Shown here: positions 8,539 to 18,138 of the stretch, one piece after another | Numbering within the stretch: position 1 is the first letter of the stretch | How the letters are laid out: the number at the start of each line of letters is the position of its first letter | Source: Silicimonas sp963779765 | GTDB lineage: Bacteria > Pseudomonadota > Alphaproteobacteria > Rhodobacterales > Rhodobacteraceae | DNA length: 64,000 bases | NCBI GenBank assembly: GCA_963779765.1 | Contig: CAVZZP010000001.1 | Coordinates: forward strand, 1 to 64,000 | Direction of reading: 5' to 3' | Notes under the pieces: generated by a model | The model's database searches: none | Told to the model about the DNA's origin: nothing | The model's input: the letters and a program-made list of their open reading frames with translations, nothing else | Program-made: the position numbers and the translations under genes

Positions 8539-9606
8539 CTACTCGTGGACAGAAGAATTCGGTTCCTTCATCGCGCGGTTCCACCTTAGCGACGACCAAA
8601 GCGAGACGCCGATGAGGGCCGCCCCGCCAAGCCCGGTGATCACTTCCGGGACGTGAACCAGCGACTGCGCGTACATGACGACCGACAAGGCGATGATGGC
8701 ATAGAAGGCGCCGTGTTCGAGGAAGCGGTATTGCGCCAGCGTGCCCTTCTCGACGAGCATGATGGTCATGGACCGCACGTACATGGCCCCGATCCCCAGA
8801 CCGATGGCAATGATGAACAGGTTCTGGGTCAGGGCGAAGGCTCCGATCACCCCGTCGAAGGAAAACGACGCGTCGAGCACCTCGAGATAGAGGAAGGCCC
8901 CCACTCCCCCCTTCGCAGCGGTGCTCATCGTCTCCTGCGTGCTGTCGAGCAGTCCGCCCAGGACCTCGACCAGAAGGAAGGTCAGAAGTCCCCAGATCGC
9001 CGCGCTGAAGAAGAGACGCTCCTCCGGAGGCTCCTGCAGACGGGAGAAGATCAGGATCAGCACCAGGACGACGGTCACTTCGACACCCCGGATGGTGGCG
9101 TACTTCGCCATCCGATGTTCGACCCACTGGACCCAGTGGACGTCCTTCTCGTGATCGAAGAAGAAGCTGAGGCCGACCATCATCAGGAAGGTTCCCCCGA
9201 AGGCCGCGATCGGCAGATGCGCCTCCTGCATGATGCGGGAGTACTCGGCGGGTTCGACCGCAGCGAGGACCAGAGCCTGCCAAGGGCCGATCCCTGCGGC
9301 GATGACCACGATCAGCAGGGGGAAGACGATCCGCATCCCGAAGACGGCGATCAGGATGCCCCAGGTGAGGAAGCGGCGCTGCCACTCGGGTCGCATGTGC
9401 TTCAGCTTGTTGGCGTTGACGATCGCATTGTCGAAGGACAGCGAGATCTCGAGCACCGCAAGCACGCAGCAGATGAAGAAGATGGTGAGCATGCCGCCGA
9501 GCGTGCCGGTCATCTGCCAGCCGAGAAAGCCGCCCAGCAGAAGCCCCAGTGCAGTGACGATGAAGGCCCAGCGGAAGTACCGCAGCCATGACGTGACCGG
9601 GGTCAT
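8539..9606 (-). CDS. DUF475 / TerC-superfamily integral membrane protein
   Basis: About 355 residues from the ATG at 9606. An in-frame ATG at 9690 would add 28 non-conserved residues. Multiple transmembrane helices carry two related acidic motifs, LEISLSFDNAIVNA and LDASFSFDGVIGAFALT, the hallmark of TerC-like proteins, which are implicated in metal-ion export or exoenzyme metalation. The loop FFFDHEKDVHWVQWVEHRMAKY is typical of DUF475 members. Family knowledge suggests a role in tellurite or stress resistance or manganese export; nothing nearby fixes the substrate. The EF-hand gene downstream on the same strand is about 190 bp away and probably separate. Confidence 0.85.
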   Translation of the reverse strand: MTPVTSWLRYFRWAFIVTALGLLLGGFLGWQMTGTLGGMLTIFFICCVLAVLEISLSFDNAIVNANKLKHMRPEWQRRFLTWGILIAVFGMRIVFPLLIVVIAAGIGPWQALVLAAVEPAEYSRIMQEAHLPIAAFGGTFLMMVGLSFFFDHEKDVHWVQWVEHRMAKYATIRGVEVTVVLVLILIFSRLQEPPEERLFFSAAIWGLLTFLLVEVLGGLLDSTQETMSTAAKGGVGAFLYLEVLDASFSFDGVIGAFALTQNLFIIAIGLGIGAMYVRSMTIMLVEKGTLAQYRFLEHGAFYAIIALSVVMYAQSLVHVPEVITGLGGAALIGVSLWSSLRWNRAMKEPNSSVHE

Positions 9607-9871
9607 CGCGCGCACCCCCGGGAGGGGGTCGTTGAGATCGACATGAGGAGTCAAGTTCCAGGCGGCTGGAATGAATCGCGGTGCCGACATCGCGGAAGCG
9701 CCGCCACTTCCGCCAGAGGGGCCCGGTCACCGAACATTGCCCTGCATGTGCAGGATGCAAGGGCGACGCTATCGCTGCAGGATGCACCGTTCAAGGGGCC
9801 TTTTACTGGTCGTGACCGAGCGGGTCAAAGGCTCCCGACCATCGCGCCTTTCCAAGACGCGCCCGCCGACG

Positions 9872-10495
9872 CTATGTGATGAAGGCCTCTGCCCCCGATG
9901 CAAGGGAGACCAGAATGGCAGCCGTCAGTGCGACTGACAAAAGGCCCATCACAACTCCTGCGAGGACCGTAATGCCATCCCGCTCCACTAGCCCGACCCC
10001 GACCGCAAGTAGTGAGATCGCGGGAAACCAGCCACTCCCGGGAACCGGAAGAAACAGGGCAAAGGCGATAACAAACAGCACCGTTCCGAGCAGGCGCTGG
10101 TTCGAGCGGCCGAACAGCGCCGGGAAACGGGGCGACAGAACCTTCTCCAGCCTCCTCATCACGGGTCTGAGCCTCAGAACGGTCCGGCGCAGCTTTTTCG
10201 GGTCAAGCTCGACCCGGGCCAATCGCGAGGGCAACCTCACATGCCGGTAGCCGAGCGTCATCTGGAGCGTTGTTCCTAGTAGCGGAAGAGCCGTCACCAG
10301 CGAAGATCCCGGAGGAAGGGGCAGAAAAGTCAGAAGGGCGAAGAGGACGATCGCCCAACCGAACGACGAGTCCCCGAGCGCCGTCAGAAGCCCTCCGATC
10401 GACAGCCCGCCCGCTCGATGCTGCTCCCTCGTCGTTCGCAAGATGGGAAGTGCGAGGGACGATCGACGATGCCTCGGCTCCTGTCCGTGCTTCAC
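9872..10495 (-). CDS. ExoD-family membrane protein (second copy)
   Basis: A product of 207 residues. It carries the ExoD pattern GLSIGGLLTALGDSSFGWAIVLFALLTFLPLPPGSSLVTALPLLG, a basic central segment (LRLRPVMRRLEKVLSPRF) and C-terminal helices with FLPVPGSGWFPAISLLAVGVGLVERDG. The loop motif PPGSS and the GLxERDG end are shared with the member at 6119-6751, though overall similarity looks low, so it is not a recent duplicate. An AGGGAG ribosome site precedes the ATG at 10495. The molecular role of the family is not settled; links to exopolysaccharide synthesis are known in rhizobia. Confidence 0.85.
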   Translation of the reverse strand: MKHGQEPRHRRSSLALPILRTTREQHRAGGLSIGGLLTALGDSSFGWAIVLFALLTFLPLPPGSSLVTALPLLGTTLQMTLGYRHVRLPSRLARVELDPKKLRRTVLRLRPVMRRLEKVLSPRFPALFGRSNQRLLGTVLFVIAFALFLPVPGSGWFPAISLLAVGVGLVERDGITVLAGVVMGLLSVALTAAILVSLASGAEAFIT

Positions 10496-10821
10496 GCGTG
10501 TCTCCCTCTGCGGCCTATATCATTGTCCGCAGACGAAACTTCAACATGAACAAGACGACTTGGATGGACTGCGAGACGACCATTCAAACGGTCCGGCTAA
10601 TTGCGACCGCATGTTAGCCATCTACGACGAGCGCTCCTTTGAATGCAGCAGTTCCACCTCACTTCCGCTGAAATGCCTTCCGGCATGGGCGCCAGGCGAT
10701 CTTCCAGTTGCAGATCGCGAGAGAGCTGACTGGTGTCGCGCCTAACGAGGAAGCCAAACTGCAACGTGGGTTTTGATCATACGTTTGAATGCAATGTCAC
10801 GCCGCTGGCAGATCCTCGGCA
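10496..10821. other. intergenic stretch with decayed coding sequence
   Basis: About 325 bases with no intact gene. Several short frames are interrupted by stops. Because a kinase-domain remnant follows directly, this may be the ruined upstream part of the same gene, but no family motif could be identified here. Confidence 0.35.
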
Positions 10822-11103
10822 ATGGACACGTGGAAGTCTTTCGAGGCGGACGACGGTCTTGCGTTGCCCAACTCGGACGAGACCGTCGTCTGTCTTATCA
10901 TGCACGAATGCGTGCTGAACGCGTTCCAGCACGCTTTCCCCGACGGGCGGCGCGGAAAAAACCAAGGCCAGCTCTCGAAGCAGACGGGCTCGGCCGTCAG
11001 GCTTCCGATCGAGGATGACGGTGCCCTGCGGCAACTACGGGCCGATCAAGAGCTGCCCACCCTATCGCTCCTAAAGACAGTCTTCCGGCAGTCATGTTCC
11101 TGA
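10822..11103 (+). pseudogene. remnant of a sensor histidine kinase ATPase domain
   Basis: The frame contains a recognisable N-box of a HisKA_2/HWE-type kinase: VVCLIMHECVLNAFQHAFPDGRRG, comparable to the usual LIVNELVTNALKHAFPDGR. A weaker G-box-like DDG (PIEDDGALR) follows. The dimerisation/phospho-acceptor domain is absent upstream, and the product ends after about 90 residues. It is probably a decayed fragment, not a working kinase. The neighbours give no cognate regulator. Confidence 0.5.
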
Positions 11104-11367
11104 ACGGTAACGCTGTCGTGACCTGGGCTGATCCCGCTTGGCGGGCAGCGACGAAAGCCGCGGATAAGCCTGAAGCGGCCTCTGCGCGCATCTTCGACGA
11201 TAGTGCAGTGGCGGCGAGTTCAGTTCGCTTCTGCCAACAATAGCGCCAAGTATAGCACCTGCCGCCAAGGACGTGCTCCTAGCCAAAGGTCGTCCTTGGT
11301 GTCGTACAGCAGCGGATTTCTCCAGGTGCTTATCCTCTGTCGGAGCGCGGACTGTAGCTCCGGGGTG

Positions 11368-11388
11368 GGCTCCGCCAGAAACGGAGCC
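11368..11388 (-). terminator. hairpin downstream of the DegP-type protease gene
   Basis: A perfect 7-bp inverted repeat (GGCTCCG / CGGAGCC) with a 7-base loop lies directly after the stop codon of the minus-strand protease gene. There is no clear T-run on that strand, so termination strength is uncertain. Confidence 0.45.
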
Positions 11389-11394
11389 GACCTT

Positions 11395-12831
11395 TTACTG
11401 ATCCTGTGCGGCTTGCTCCGACTCAGCTTCCAAGGCCACGAAAAGGGCGTTCCCGTTCCGGTTGATGCGCAGCAAAAGCGGGCGGTCCGCGTCACGCGCT
11501 TCTTCCCATGCATCCGAAAGCGCTTGCGCAGAATCGACGTCCTCGCCACCCGCGCTGACAAGCACGTCGCCTTGCAGGATACCCGCATCGGCGGCGGGAC
11601 TACGCGGCTGCACGTTCTGCACGATCAAGGCCTCTCCCTCTTCCAGCCCGAGGTTTCTTCGCACCAGGTCCGGAACAGGCGATACCGATAGGCCCATCAA
11701 GTCACCTTCTGGCGAGGTCTCTTCTCCGGGTTCATCTTCGGGCGAGGACTCGCGCTCGGCCAGCGTCAGCGTCACTTCGATGCGTTCGCCATCACGGAAC
11801 ACGGTGACTGGCACATTCGAGCCAGGCGCGAGATCCGCGACCATGCGTGATATCTCACGCGGGTCTTCAGCCGCCTCGCCATTGATCGAGAGGATCACAT
11901 CACCTTCCTGGATTCCTGCGGCTGCCGCTGGCGCCTCAGGCTCGACAGCCGCTACGATGGCGCCGTCCGTGTTCTCGAGCCCAAGCGCGCTGGCGAGGGA
12001 GTCGTTGATGCCTTGAAGGTTCACGCCGATGAAACCGCGTTCCACTTCGCCGCTCTCGATCAACTGCTGAACCACATTTTGCGCAATGCTCTGCGGGACG
12101 GCGAAGCCGATCCCGACGTTGCCGCCACCGGGTGAGAAGATCGCCGTGTTGACGCCAATGACCTGACCAGAGGTATCAAAGAGCGGACCGCCGGAGTTGC
12201 CGGAATTGATCGACGCATCGGTCTGGAGAAAAGCGTCGTATGGGCCTGCGCCGATTACGCGCGACGTTGCGGAGAGAACACCAACAGTGACGGTGCCTCC
12301 AAGGCCGAAGGGACTGCCTACGGCAATGGTCCAGACTCCGGGCTCCATCGCGTCGCTGTCACCCCACTGAGCAACGGCGATATTCGAAGCATCCGAGATC
12401 TGCAGGACCGCAATATCCGTTGCGGGATCGGTGCCGACCAGTTCCGCTTCACGGATCGTGCCATCCGAAAGAACGATCCTGAGTTCTGTGGCGCCTTCGA
12501 CGACATGGTTGTTGGTGACGATATGGCCTTCTTCACTGATCATGAAGCCGGAACCACCCGCGACCGTTTCGCGCTCTTGGGGCATCTGCCCGGGCGGTAA
12601 CGCTCCGAAGGGACCACGCCGCTCGAACGGGCGCCCCCCCGGCGACATCGGTGCTCTGACGCCGCGAGCAGTGATGCCGACGACGGCCGGACTGACCTCG
12701 GCAACGATACCGCTGAAATCCTGCGGCGTCGCAAGCTCAGCCTCCTGCGCCATGGACGCGGCCGGCAGCACGGCCACGCTGGCAGCCAAGGCTGCCGCAG
12801 AGATAGTGTTTCGTAATACCCTGTTTTTCAT
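11395..12831 (-). CDS. degP: periplasmic Do-like serine protease/chaperone (DegP/HtrA family)
   Basis: A protein of 478 residues. The ATG at 12831 gives a signal peptide (RNTISAAALAASVAVLPAASMAQ) and has a GGAGA ribosome site; an upstream in-frame start adds 15 residues before it. The trypsin-like domain shows the triad: His109 (TNNHVV), Asp139 (DPATDIAVLQ) and Ser213 (NSGNSGGPL). Two PDZ domains follow: one around FIGVNLQGIN...AAGIQEGDVILSINGE, and one around LMGLSVSPVP...AAGILQ GDVLVSAGGEDV. An acidic linker (ESSPEDEPGEETSPEGD) separates them. Family role: degradation and chaperoning of damaged envelope proteins. The gene is monocistronic and ends at a hairpin. Confidence 0.95.
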   Translation of the reverse strand: MKNRVLRNTISAAALAASVAVLPAASMAQEAELATPQDFSGIVAEVSPAVVGITARGVRAPMSPGGRPFERRGPFGALPPGQMPQERETVAGGSGFMISEEGHIVTNNHVVEGATELRIVLSDGTIREAELVGTDPATDIAVLQISDASNIAVAQWGDSDAMEPGVWTIAVGSPFGLGGTVTVGVLSATSRVIGAGPYDAFLQTDASINSGNSGGPLFDTSGQVIGVNTAIFSPGGGNVGIGFAVPQSIAQNVVQQLIESGEVERGFIGVNLQGINDSLASALGLENTDGAIVAAVEPEAPAAAAGIQEGDVILSINGEAAEDPREISRMVADLAPGSNVPVTVFRDGERIEVTLTLAERESSPEDEPGEETSPEGDLMGLSVSPVPDLVRRNLGLEEGEALIVQNVQPRSPAADAGILQGDVLVSAGGEDVDSAQALSDAWEEARDADRPLLLRINRNGNALFVALEAESEQAAQDQ

Positions 12832-13230
12832 GATTTTGTCTCCATCTGAAGCGTCATTCAGCGGACGTCTGAGCACAGCGCCAGCAGCTTAGAATCCATC
12901 AGACCCGCGCCGATCTGCGCTCGGTCGATTGCGTGCACAGCAACAGGTGGCCTTCTTTATTGTTCCCGGTCGCAGTCACATTAGGATCCATCGCCGGCGG
13001 CGACTTATGCTTCTGTGGGGCGAAGTTCGCGCCTCACGGCCATTGGCCGCACGAAGTCGATTTGGCCTCAAGGCGAGACACGTCGTAGTCTGAACCAGAT
13101 GCGCGCAGAGGATCGTTTCTCCAATCTCAGCCGTGATGACATCGCTCATCTCGCGAAGCTGCACGGCTTCCGCGGGAGAGGACCTAAGACATGGTCACGG
13201 CACAGAGGCGACTTCGTTCAGGTGGTGAAC
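12832..13230. other. intergenic stretch between protease gene and recombinase remnant
   Basis: About 400 bases with no gene I can support. Short frames on both strands (for example 13015-13275 on the plus strand) have no ribosome site and no family resemblance. It should contain the promoter of the DegP-type protease. The right end merges into a decayed recombinase fragment. Confidence 0.4.
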
Positions 13231-13297
13231 GCCGGGAGATCTCCTCCCGTTCCTGCTGCTCCACGAGCGCCATGATGCCCGCGGTGAGGTCGTTCAT
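13231..13297 (-). pseudogene. remnant of a serine recombinase
   Basis: Read on the minus strand, this gives NDLTAGIMALVEQQEREEIS followed by RR. It matches the corresponding block of the intact recombinase at 3279-4004 at 18 of 22 positions. Nothing else of the gene remains on either side. It is the trace of a second, related recombinase about 9 kb from the first. Confidence 0.7.
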
Positions 13298-13384
13298 AGG
13301 CACAATTAAGCGAACCCATGTTCGCTACGCGCACGCAGCGTGGCGTCAATGGAACGTCGATCATTGTCGGCGAAGTAGCGTCCT

Positions 13385-13913
13385 TCAGCGAGGGAGCAGG
13401 CGGTACCGGCCCTGCTTGGTGCCTACATATTGTACGAGGCCCTCTCGCGCGGACTGCAGAGACCGCGTCCGAATCTCGAAGACTCCGCTCAATCCTTCGT
13501 ATTTGCCCGAGCCACCCAACCATCTGCCGGTGCCGACATGCTGGGCGTCCAGCGGTTGCTCGTCGAAGACGGCACTTTCGTAGATTTGGTCGCCATCGGC
13601 GTCGGTATAGGTGCAGCTGACTTCCTGCTCGAAGGTCTTCAGATTCTCATCGACGGACCATGTGCCCAGGCAACGGCCCGTCTGGTTGTGAAGGAAATCG
13701 GCATTGTCCGCGCTCATTGCAGTCAAAATCGAATTCGTCAGCCCTACAAAGCGACCGGGCCCAATCTGCAATGCCTCGACTTCGTTATCGGCGTACCCAA
13801 CGAAGTTCGCGGCGAATGGTCCTTCGCCAGAGACGGCCTGGGCCTGCGCCGATTGGTAGAATTCCGAGAGTTATAACAATCCAAAGCGCAGTGGAGGAGA
13901 CAGGATGTAACAA
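13385..13913 (-). CDS. secreted hypothetical protein (frame broken near 13845)
   Basis: The main frame covers about 160 residues ending at 13385. It includes FVGYADNEVEALQIGPGRFVGL, RCLGTWSVDEN, and TGRWLGGSGKYEGLSGVFEI, a pattern seen in small exported proteins with a lipocalin- or dirigent-like GTGKYxGxxG motif. Its own frame has no good start. The preceding frame encodes a signal-peptide-like ALWIVITLGILP; removing one base near 13845 fuses it to SAQAQAVSGEG, a sensible cleavage region. A TTG at 13913, directly after the stop of the BTAD regulator gene, would be the start (about 175 residues). The close spacing suggests co-transcription with the regulator. Function is unknown. Confidence 0.5.
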
Positions 13914-13917
13914 TTGC

Positions 13918-14982
13918 CTAGCAACCCACGGGATAGAGCGTCGTGAGAATACTACCGCCATCAGGAATGCGATGCATTTGGGTCTGATCAGTATCATTGG
14001 GGATTCCCTGAAGCGCGTTGATCGGTCTGACAAAAGGTTCGGCGCGTGCAGCATCTTGCTCGGGTGCTGCGCTAGCAGCTGTGACCCATAGCGAGATGTC
14101 GCGCGGTGCGATGTCGGGCCGAGAGCCCTGGCGCCAAAAACCCAATACCTGCGACAGCAAGACCGCCGCAGAAAGCCCAGCGACAAAAGCCCCCCAAGCG
14201 CGACTGCGGACAGGTTCTGCTGCTTTGGTTGAAAGAGTTCCGCTATGACGAGGTCGTGGCCGGGGACGCGCTTTCAGTGCCTCGCTCACCTCGGGGGCGG
14301 GTGCCACGCCAAGCTCCTTCCGGAACAGATCGTGACAGGCGATGTGAGCATTCAGGGCCGCCTGGCGTCGGCCATGACGAACGCAAAGTGCAATAAGGGC
14401 GGCATGAGCATCGTCTTGAAACGGTTCAACCTCAACCCAGCGTCGCGCCGCGGCTATTGCGGCGTCGCCCTCATTGCGTTCTGAGAGCACCTCGGCGGCC
14501 TTGGCGTGCAGGTCCGCACGCAGACGGTCAGATTCAGTTTGGCGCGCCCGAAGCCACGTGTCGAAACTCGAGATCCCAAGGTCCAAGTCAGCGCAGAAGC
14601 GGCCTCGTACCTCCATGGAATGTCTGACGATGGCAACGGACCGGCAAGTCGTCACTGCGGCCTGCGCTTCGATGAAATCCACGGACACGAGATCCGGGTT
14701 AAGCCACACCTCACTTGCATCAGCCACGAGCGCCTCGGCCGCGCTTCCGAGATGTGACCGCAGCCTGACCAGACATTGCCGTAACGAATGCCGCGCATCG
14801 GATGTGCTAGACGCATCACCCCACACTAGTTCGGCCAACTCAGTGCGGCCCATTCGCAGATCGCGCGAGGATGCCAGGCAGGCCAGCATCGCCGTCGCCT
14901 TGGGCCCCGGTTTGGTCAACAACTTGCCGCAAGCATCCGTCAGGCGCAGATCGCCCAGAAAAGATAGGTGCAGGGTCGACAT
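13918..14982 (-). CDS. membrane-anchored BTAD/SARP-type transcriptional regulator
   Basis: A protein of 354 residues. Residues about 1-90 form an OmpR-like winged-helix region (LSFLGDLRLTDACGKLL...SDARHSLRQCLVRLRSHLG). Residues about 95-245 are a BTAD tetratricopeptide-like domain (SFDTWLRARQTESDRLRADLHAKAAEVL, then AARRWVEVEPFQDDAHAALIALCVRHGRRQAALNAHIACHDLFRKELGVAPAPE). One transmembrane helix follows (GAFVAGLSAAVLLSQVLGF), then a periplasmic tail. The layout suggests a one-component regulator that senses outside the cytoplasm, with a secreted protein gene just downstream as a possible target or partner. It has no NB-ARC or cyclase domain. Confidence 0.85.
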   Translation of the reverse strand: MSTLHLSFLGDLRLTDACGKLLTKPGPKATAMLACLASSRDLRMGRTELAELVWGDASSTSDARHSLRQCLVRLRSHLGSAAEALVADASEVWLNPDLVSVDFIEAQAAVTTCRSVAIVRHSMEVRGRFCADLDLGISSFDTWLRARQTESDRLRADLHAKAAEVLSERNEGDAAIAAARRWVEVEPFQDDAHAALIALCVRHGRRQAALNAHIACHDLFRKELGVAPAPEVSEALKARPRPRPRHSGTLSTKAAEPVRSRAWGAFVAGLSAAVLLSQVLGFWRQGSRPDIAPRDISLWVTAASAAPEQDAARAEPFVRPINALQGIPNDTDQTQMHRIPDGGSILTTLYPVGC

Positions 14983-15293
14983 CTCGGACCGCCTCCAGGC
15001 TCACACCTAACATGGGCTCCTCAAGAAATCCTGCCAAAAGGCAAGATTTTCCAGCCACCCACTGTCGCGTGACGGTCTGCGTGACGCTGTCGTGACGCGG
15101 TCCGCTGCAGAGGTGTTCTTCCAACAACGCCACGAGCCGAATCAGAACAGGGAGAATGACAGGTGAAAAATGTCCCCCGCACGCCGCTGGCTGCAATCTC
15201 GGCAGGCCTGCGAAATAGCCGCCCGACAAGCAGCCGACACCGGTGCGTGCGCCAGCCGCTTTCGGCCCGTGTGGCTTGATTTCAGTAGTTGCG
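14983..15293. other. intergenic stretch upstream of the BTAD regulator
   Basis: About 310 bases between divergent genes (BTAD regulator and a small conserved protein). No supported gene or clear promoter consensus was seen; it should hold both promoters. Confidence 0.4.
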
Positions 15294-15512
15294 ATGTCGG
15301 AATCCGACATGATTGAGTTCGTGTTGATCGCTTGTCTGGGCGGAGACATGGGCAACTGCAGAACAGAAAGTCGGCTGCTTACGGACATCACGCTGCTCCA
15401 GTGCATGATGGGCACGCAGTTCCTTGTTGCTGACTGGGCGAACGAGCACCCAGGCTGGATCGTTCAGAGGCATTTCTGCCGCCAATTCGATCCAACGCGT
15501 GTGAATACCTGA
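15294..15512 (+). CDS. small conserved cysteine-containing protein
   Basis: 72 residues from the ATG at 15294; a second in-frame ATG at 15309 is also possible. The sequence MIEFVLIACLGGDMGNCRTESRLL...LLQCMMGTQFLVADWANEHPGW...HFCRQF shows four conserved-looking cysteines and a terminal HPGW-x-RxxC pattern. I have seen this in short uncharacterised rhodobacterial proteins. Function is unknown. The pattern of cysteines and the compositional match to real genes support coding. Confidence 0.6.
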   Translation: MSESDMIEFVLIACLGGDMGNCRTESRLLTDITLLQCMMGTQFLVADWANEHPGWIVQRHFCRQFDPTRVNT

Positions 15513-15707
15513 AGGCAACAGTGGCCGCGCAAGGTCTGCTGAAGAGCCTTGTGAAATCGCGCGGTCCTTTTGCCAATGCGAAGTTGCACGACGACAGCTC
15601 GACCCCTACCAGGGTCTTAAAAGGCCGCAGCAACCACGCCTTCATGGATGCAGATCAGCCGAGCAAGACGTGACGGTGAACGTCTCGGGCTGCCCAGGGA
15701 CATCGAT

Positions 15708-15730
15708 GGCGCGGCCTCGAAGGCCGCGCC
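15708..15730 (-). terminator. hairpin downstream of the PRC-barrel gene
   Basis: A perfect 9-bp inverted repeat (GGCGCGGCC / GGCCGCGCC) with a 5-base loop starts 9 bases beyond the stop codon of the minus-strand PRC-barrel gene. No T-run follows. Confidence 0.6.
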
Positions 15731-15738
15731 ACTTGTAT

Positions 15739-16092
15739 TCAGATCCAGTAGGGCGTGGCGCCGTAGTAGTCATACGTGCGCTGTTCCCACTCTCGGTCCC
15801 TGTGCCAATCGTCCGTTCTCGCCGGCGCGCCCTGGACTTGTTCAGACGTGATGTCTGTCATGAAGCCCTGCTTTTCCGTGTCGTAGCGGAGCTTGTTCCA
15901 GGGGATGGAATAGTGGTCTTCGCCGAGGCCCAGGAAGCCGCCGAAGCCCATGACCGCATAGGCGACCTTGCCGGACTGCTTGTCGATCATCAGATGATCG
16001 ATCGACCCGATGTGTGCGCCGTCGCTTCCGTAGACTTCGGTGCCGTTCACGTCGGAGGACGAAACCATGTTGGACGTGCCAGAAGTAGCCAT
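15739..16092 (-). CDS. PRC-barrel domain protein
   Basis: A 117-residue cytoplasmic protein. The PRC-barrel core is visible: VNGTEVYGSDGAHIGSIDHLMIDKQSGKVAYAVMGFGGFLGLGEDHYSIPWNKLRYD, typical of stress-associated single-domain PRC-barrel proteins. The tail is rich in aromatic and charged residues (DDWHRDREWEQRTYDYYGATPYW). The start at 16092 has a GGGAG ribosome site. Family members occur in stress regulons and photosynthetic H subunits; here it is a free-standing domain with its own hairpin. The exact role is not known. Confidence 0.9.
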   Translation of the reverse strand: MATSGTSNMVSSSDVNGTEVYGSDGAHIGSIDHLMIDKQSGKVAYAVMGFGGFLGLGEDHYSIPWNKLRYDTEKQGFMTDITSEQVQGAPARTDDWHRDREWEQRTYDYYGATPYWI

Positions 16093-16294
16093 GTCTGATC
16101 TCCCTTTTGATAGAGGATCAACGGGCACACCAATCAGCAGTTCCACACAACCGAACTCCCTCAAATCTCGAAAAACCGCCTCTCAACATTCCCGAAGTCT
16201 CGTCGTCGGGACGCAGCCACAGGTTTGCACGGGTCTTGGCGGGTCAAGATGTTCGGAAGGTGCGAAACGTCTGTGAGATCAGACAAACCGAGCC

Positions 16295-17364
16295 TCACGT
16301 GCCTTGCGCTGCTGTGCCAAGGGTACGGTCAAGCAGCGTCAGCCAGTTCTCATGGCACAGTTTCCGTACCAGCGGGTCGTCGTAGCCATGCGCGCGCATC
16401 GCCTCGACCAGCCCCTGCAGCCCGGCCACGTCGCCCAGAACCTCCGGGATTTCCGCACCGTCGAAGTCCGAGCCCAGCCCGACGTGGGCCTCTCCGAGCC
16501 GGTCGATCAGGTGATCGAGGTGGCTCAGGGAGGCCGTCCAGCCGCGGGAGGGATCCTTCCGGCCGTCCTCGTTTAGAAAGCCCACGGCATAGTTCAGTCC
16601 GACCATGCCGCCGCTGTCGCGGATCGCGTCGAGCTGCCGGTCGGTCAGGTTGCGCGACGAAGGGCACAGGGCATGGGCATTGGAGTGTGTCGCCACCAGC
16701 GGCGCATCGGACAGGCGGGCCACATCGTTGAAACCGGCCTCGTTGAGGTGGCTGAGGTCGATCATGATCTTCAGCCGGTTGCACTCGCGCACCAGCCGCT
16801 TCCCCGCGTCGGTCAGGCCGGGCCCGGTGTCCGGCGAGGCGGGAAAGGCGAAGGGCACGCCGTGGCCGAAGATGGTGGGCCGGCTCCAGACCGGGCCGAG
16901 CGAGCGCAGCCCCATGGCGTGGAAGGCATGCAGGTTGTCGAGATCCTCGTCGATCGCCTCGGCGCCTTCCATGTGCATGATCCCGGCGATCACGCCCTCG
17001 GCGATCGCTGCGCGGACCTGGGCGGCGTCGCGGCAGATACGGAAGGCGCCCTCGGACGACCGCTCCATCCAGAGCATCAGCCGCGCGGCCGCGAATGCGG
17101 GGGCGAGCAACTCTTCCGCCGTCATCAGCTTCGGCAGCGGCAGGGCATAGGGCGGGTTCTCCATCGCTTCCTGGTAGCCCGGATCGTCGTGGGCGACCGG
17201 CGACGGCAGGTAGATGGCGAAGAACCCTCCGGCGAAACCTCCCGCCCGCATGCGCGGCAGGTCGAGATGACCTGTGCCCTCACCGGTCAGCCAAATGGCC
17301 TCGCGGTTCTCGGGCGCCTGCAAGAGGCGCAGAAGCAGGTCGTTGTGGCCGTCGAAAACGGGTA

Positions 17365-17368
<4 letters not shown>
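16295..17368 (-). CDS. membrane dipeptidase (peptidase family M19)
   Basis: A protein of 357 residues beginning MIPVFDGHNDLLLRLL. Zinc ligands expected for renal-dipeptidase-type enzymes are visible: His8 and Asp10 (GHND), the bridging Glu in HMEGAEAI, and histidines in MIDLSHLNE and ATHSNAHAL. The C-terminal GLGSDFDGAEIPEVLGD is the family signature. The enzyme hydrolyses dipeptides, including some with D-residues or beta-lactam-like bonds. Its start overlaps the stop of the upstream ABC ATPase gene by 4 bases. This makes it the last gene of the peptide-uptake operon and suggests that imported dipeptides are cleaved directly. Confidence 0.95.

Positions 17369-18130
<762 letters not shown>

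Positions 18131-18138
<8 letters not shown>

Noticed and set aside
8653..9591. Long plus-strand open frame opposite the DUF475 gene
   Set aside because: It is the antisense shadow of a clear membrane-protein gene; the product is a low-complexity His/Asp/Glu-rich string typical of GC-rich antisense frames.
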